Shown piece by piece: positions 62,037 to 64,000 of a stretch of DNA of 64,000 nt; within the stretch, counting starts at the first letter, position 1, and every line of letters starts with the position of its first letter. The translations under genes and the position numbers were made by a program. Below the pieces are notes generated by a model that did no database searches, was not told the DNA's origin, and saw nothing but the letters and a program-made list of their open reading frames with translations. The stretch is from CAZRCG01 sp964598565 (GTDB lineage: Bacteria > Bdellovibrionota > UBA2394): NCBI GenBank assembly GCA_964598565.1, contig CAZRCG010000005.1:115371-179370 (forward strand), written 5' to 3'.

Positions 62037-62056
62037 CCACTTTTAGGATGAGCTCT
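62037..62056 (-). repeat. 20-nt dispersed repeat, copy 3
   Basis: Plus strand CCACTTTTAGGATGAGCTCT, one base different from copy 1. On the minus strand it begins in the TAA stop (62056-62058) of the kinase-like gene. Confidence 0.85.
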
Positions 62057-63135
62057 TAATGAGGGCGGTCATCAAGCTCGTTATTAAGCTGAGCGATGAA
62101 CTGTTGGATAGCTTCTTGAATGTTTTCTGCAGAGGGATAATCATTTGTCGGGGTGGTTAAGCGACCAAGAAAGCTTCTCAAGTCGGCATCGAAACGTGCA
62201 TCGATGCCAGCGGAAAAGCCTTTCAAGAGCTGATCTTTCTTCTTGTGGGAAGACTCGTTAAGAAGTGCGTGGGCAGCACGCGCGGCCGATCGATCTATGG
62301 CTTTTGGATTCGTTCGTATGGCACCATCGACGACCATCATGGCTAAAGAGTAGTAATCAAAATAGCGAAATAGGTCAGGGGATGTCTTCAATTCTAGGAG
62401 GGCCTCTTCATGTACTGACAAGAGCTCTGGAGCCCCAAAAAAATAGCTCGCAAGTCGAGAAGGCCATTCAGATGGTGGGCGAGACGTGCGCAGCGAAATC
62501 AGAGTTTCTAAGTCGATCAAGACGAAGCCACGGTCAGAGCGAATCATATTCGACGGCTTTAAGTCTAAGACATAAAAATGGCGCTGATGAATACGATGAA
62601 TCATCGTGGCTATCTCAAGCGCGTCGTTCAGAATGTCTTTGAGGCGCAACCGAAGTGTGGTTGGGTCTGGCGCTTTTTTCGTTTCACGCCGTTCCTTCTC
62701 TAGCGTAGGCCCTTCAATAAACGCCACTTCAATGCCTGGCCACGAAATTTCTCTGTCTGAGTTGGCGGCGATTTCTGCATATAATTGAGGAACGAAAGGC
62801 AAATCTGACAAGGCTCTTAAGTTAGCAGCTTCATTCTTCAGACGATCCACTTCCGTGTGGGGTCTAAACTTTAAAGCTCGCGACCTGGGATCATCCAAAG
62901 TGCCTGGCAGTCGATAAACCAGCAAATTCGCGCTTTCTAGAATTAGATTATTTTCTGTGAGTCGAGGTGCAGCTTCAACTGGTACAGGCGCCGGACTGGA
63001 GAACTGATTCGAAAAGGCCTGATCCGTGCGCTTTAAAGACGCCACCACCGCGCGACCGGCGCCGCGGATCGCCGCCCAGCAATCGTGGGCAAGGCCGCCA
63101 GCCATTAGATTAAGTGCAAGTGCCAGTGTGAGCAT
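62056..63135 (-). CDS. Protein-kinase-like protein with hydrophobic N-terminus
   Basis: 359 residues. Residues 1-~16 are hydrophobic (MLTLALALNLMAGGLA) and end near an Ala-x-Ala-like site (DCWAA, 18-22), suggesting a signal peptide or anchor, though no positive charge precedes it. Kinase residues are retained: Lys in ALKF (K89), Glu (E102), catalytic loop LDLKPSN (D191, K193, N196) and metal Asp in IDLET (D208, in place of DFG). No glycine-rich loop is obvious. An in-frame stop (the vapC stop) lies upstream, so no earlier start exists. It faces the FHA cluster, which may read phosphothreonine made by such a kinase. Confidence 0.75.
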   Translation of the reverse strand: MLTLALALNLMAGGLAHDCWAAIRGAGRAVVASLKRTDQAFSNQFSSPAPVPVEAAPRLTENNLILESANLLVYRLPGTLDDPRSRALKFRPHTEVDRLKNEAANLRALSDLPFVPQLYAEIAANSDREISWPGIEVAFIEGPTLEKERRETKKAPDPTTLRLRLKDILNDALEIATMIHRIHQRHFYVLDLKPSNMIRSDRGFVLIDLETLISLRTSRPPSEWPSRLASYFFGAPELLSVHEEALLELKTSPDLFRYFDYYSLAMMVVDGAIRTNPKAIDRSAARAAHALLNESSHKKKDQLLKGFSAGIDARFDADLRSFLGRLTTPTNDYPSAENIQEAIQQFIAQLNNELDDRPH

Positions 63136-63183
63136 CGAGAGTTCTTCTAAAGACGAAGTGTTGCAGGTATTGTGCCAAGAGGT

Positions 63184-63654
63184 CTATCTTGACATCGACC
63201 CAGTAACTTGGGCGATTTGGTCTAGGCTGCAGTATTCAAAATCAATCACATTTCGGATTCTCTTGAAATCATCCAGGTTTTCTGTGACGAGGAACGCTCG
63301 ATGATCGCGAGCGCTTAGAGCAAGCAATATATCCCAGGTTAGGCCCCTTCTCCGTCGTGCCGAGCCCTCCTGAGAGCTATGAAGCCTGGAGAGAATGGTC
63401 CCAGCCTCTATAAATCGATGATCATCAAGTCCGATCAGCTGGTGAGACGTCTGAAGTGCCCGTAATATTTTAAATTCTTCCTGAGTTTTGCTACCTGCCC
63501 ACAGCTCCATCAAGACAATTTTATTGACGACATACAAGTACTGAGCGCATTCAAAAAGGGGCTCCAAGGTGGAGAGCGCCCCAGGCTCTCGAAGAATGCG
63601 AATAAACACATTCGTATCAAAAAAGAAACTCTCAGATCTTAGGGGAACCATCAA
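63184..63654 (-). CDS. vapC: PIN-domain toxin (VapC type)
   Basis: 156 residues. Acidic residues of the PIN nuclease site: D13 (FFDTNVF), Glu in VLMELWAG (~50), Asp in LTWDILLAL and Asp in TENLDDF. Cuts RNA, usually tRNA or rRNA. Overlaps the antitoxin gene by 23 bases, start at ATG 63654 or 63651. Confidence 0.88.
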   Translation of the reverse strand: MMVPLRSESFFFDTNVFIRILREPGALSTLEPLFECAQYLYVVNKIVLMELWAGSKTQEEFKILRALQTSHQLIGLDDHRFIEAGTILSRLHSSQEGSARRRRGLTWDILLALSARDHRAFLVTENLDDFKRIRNVIDFEYCSLDQIAQVTGSMSR

Positions 63655-63838
63655 ACCCTTTCCATGCGGCCTTCCTGCTGTACTTCTTCAGAGAGTCGAA
63701 CGCCCGGCGATTGTGGACTAAATTCCAGAGCGCTGTTTCGACCGTCTCTGTTGTTTCGGTCTTGCCCAAAACGCGTTTAGCTTGTTCGAGTAAATTTTTA
63801 TCAAGTCGCATATTGATAAGCTTTTTAGGTGACGCCAT
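63632..63838 (-). CDS. vapB: VapB-like antitoxin
   Basis: 68 residues. N-terminal MASPKKLINMRLDKNLLEQA resembles a ribbon-helix-helix DNA-binding segment, and the Arg/Lys/Trp-rich C-terminus would bind the toxin. It precedes and overlaps vapC. A palindrome at 63853-63869 lies 15 bases before its start. Confidence 0.85.
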   Translation of the reverse strand: MASPKKLINMRLDKNLLEQAKRVLGKTETTETVETALWNLVHNRRAFDSLKKYSRKAAWKGFDGSPKI

Positions 63839-63852
63839 ACTTTAGTGTAACG

Positions 63853-63869
63853 ACATATTATAAATATGT
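63853..63869. promoter_or_regulatory. Palindromic operator of vapBC
   Basis: ACATATT-ATA-AATATGT is a perfect 7-bp inverted repeat with a 3-bp spacer, 15 bases upstream of the vapB start. VapBC complexes usually repress their own promoter at such sites. Confidence 0.65.
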
Positions 63870-63884
63870 AAATATAACGAATTC

Positions 63885-64000
63885 TTAAGGCCCCTTCCAT
63901 GGCTCTCCTGGTAGCTTATGAATCAATTTTTCTTCAATTTCATCCAGTGACCTTCCCCCCGAAAACTGGAGTGTTTGAAAGTTCCGAATTGATGGGCTAA
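63885..64000 (-). CDS. Probable C-terminal end of a gene entering from the right
   Basis: Minus-strand frame open from the right edge to TAA at 63885-63887 (38 codons), ending SLDEIEEKLIHKLPGEPWKG-Pro. The composition looks coding but no family can be told. It lies 16 bases beyond the vapBC operator. Confidence 0.4.
   Translation of the reverse strand, partial: SPSIRNFQTLQFSGGRSLDEIEEKLIHKLPGEPWKGP

Noticed and set aside
1..64000. CRISPR arrays, rRNA operons, prophage or integrase
   Set aside because: None seen: no regularly spaced repeats beyond the 16-bp tandem, no 16S/23S signature, and no integrase or phage structural genes.

Overview
The window is the replication-origin region of a Gram-negative bacterial chromosome, most likely from the Bdellovibrionota/Oligoflexia or a close 'deltaproteobacterial' relative. 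I infer this from gene order and content, not from a database search: rpmH-rnpA-yidD-yidC-mnmE-mnmG-parA-parB-bactofilin-ATP synthase runs left on the minus strand, and dnaA-oriC-dnaN-recF-gyrB-gyrA-hemL-atpB-atpE runs right on the plus strand. Other pointers are paired b/b' ATP synthase subunits, many lipoproteins and exported proteins, and Tad/FHA genes.

Layout. 1-6.6 kb is an accessory flank: a partial exported M48-like metallopeptidase (minus strand, runs off the left edge), two proteins of unknown role, an IS91-type transposase relic, an HNH nuclease whose signal-peptide region carries three 16-bp tandem repeats that shift frame, and a frameshifted metallophosphoesterase. 6.7-12.2 kb is the F1 operon plus b, b' (atpF'-F-H-A-G-D-C). 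12.3-20.4 kb is bactofilin, parB, parA, mnmG, mnmE, yidC, yidD, rnpA and rpmH, with three perfect 16-bp parS sites. 20.5-22.4 kb is dnaA and an origin holding 14 DnaA boxes, ten of them the variant TTATGCACA. 22.4-24.5 kb is an insertion between dnaA and dnaN: a lipoprotein, an AAA/DUF4143 ATPase and tRNA-Ala(GGC). 24.7-35.8 kb is dnaN, recF, gyrB, gyrA, a TPR-like lipoprotein, hemL, two AtpI/AtpZ-type genes, atpB and atpE. 35.8-37.5 kb holds a flagellin C-terminal remnant and an exported protein of unknown role.

37.5-47.4 kb is a minus-strand repair and periplasmic-folding operon: mfd, three SurA/PpiC-type proteins, pdxA, uvrA. Then follow a DUF1343/NamZ muramidase, a secreted HExxH protein, glycerol kinase, a shortened DnaJ with a CbpM/HspR-like partner, and a second uvrA. 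55.1-55.9 kb is a HepT-MntA (type VII) toxin-antitoxin pair. 56-62 kb is a plus-strand cluster of TadC, a DUF192 protein and three FHA-domain membrane proteins, facing a minus-strand protein-kinase-fold gene with a hydrophobic N-terminus. A VapBC pair with a palindromic operator and the end of another gene close the window.

The most unusual points are the variant DnaA boxes paired with an Asp-to-Asn change in the DnaA signature loop, the frame-switching 16-bp repeat in the HNH nuclease, the FHA/kinase cluster, a 20-nt dispersed repeat found three times just 3' of minus-strand genes, and an ATP synthase epsilon subunit without its C-terminal domain.
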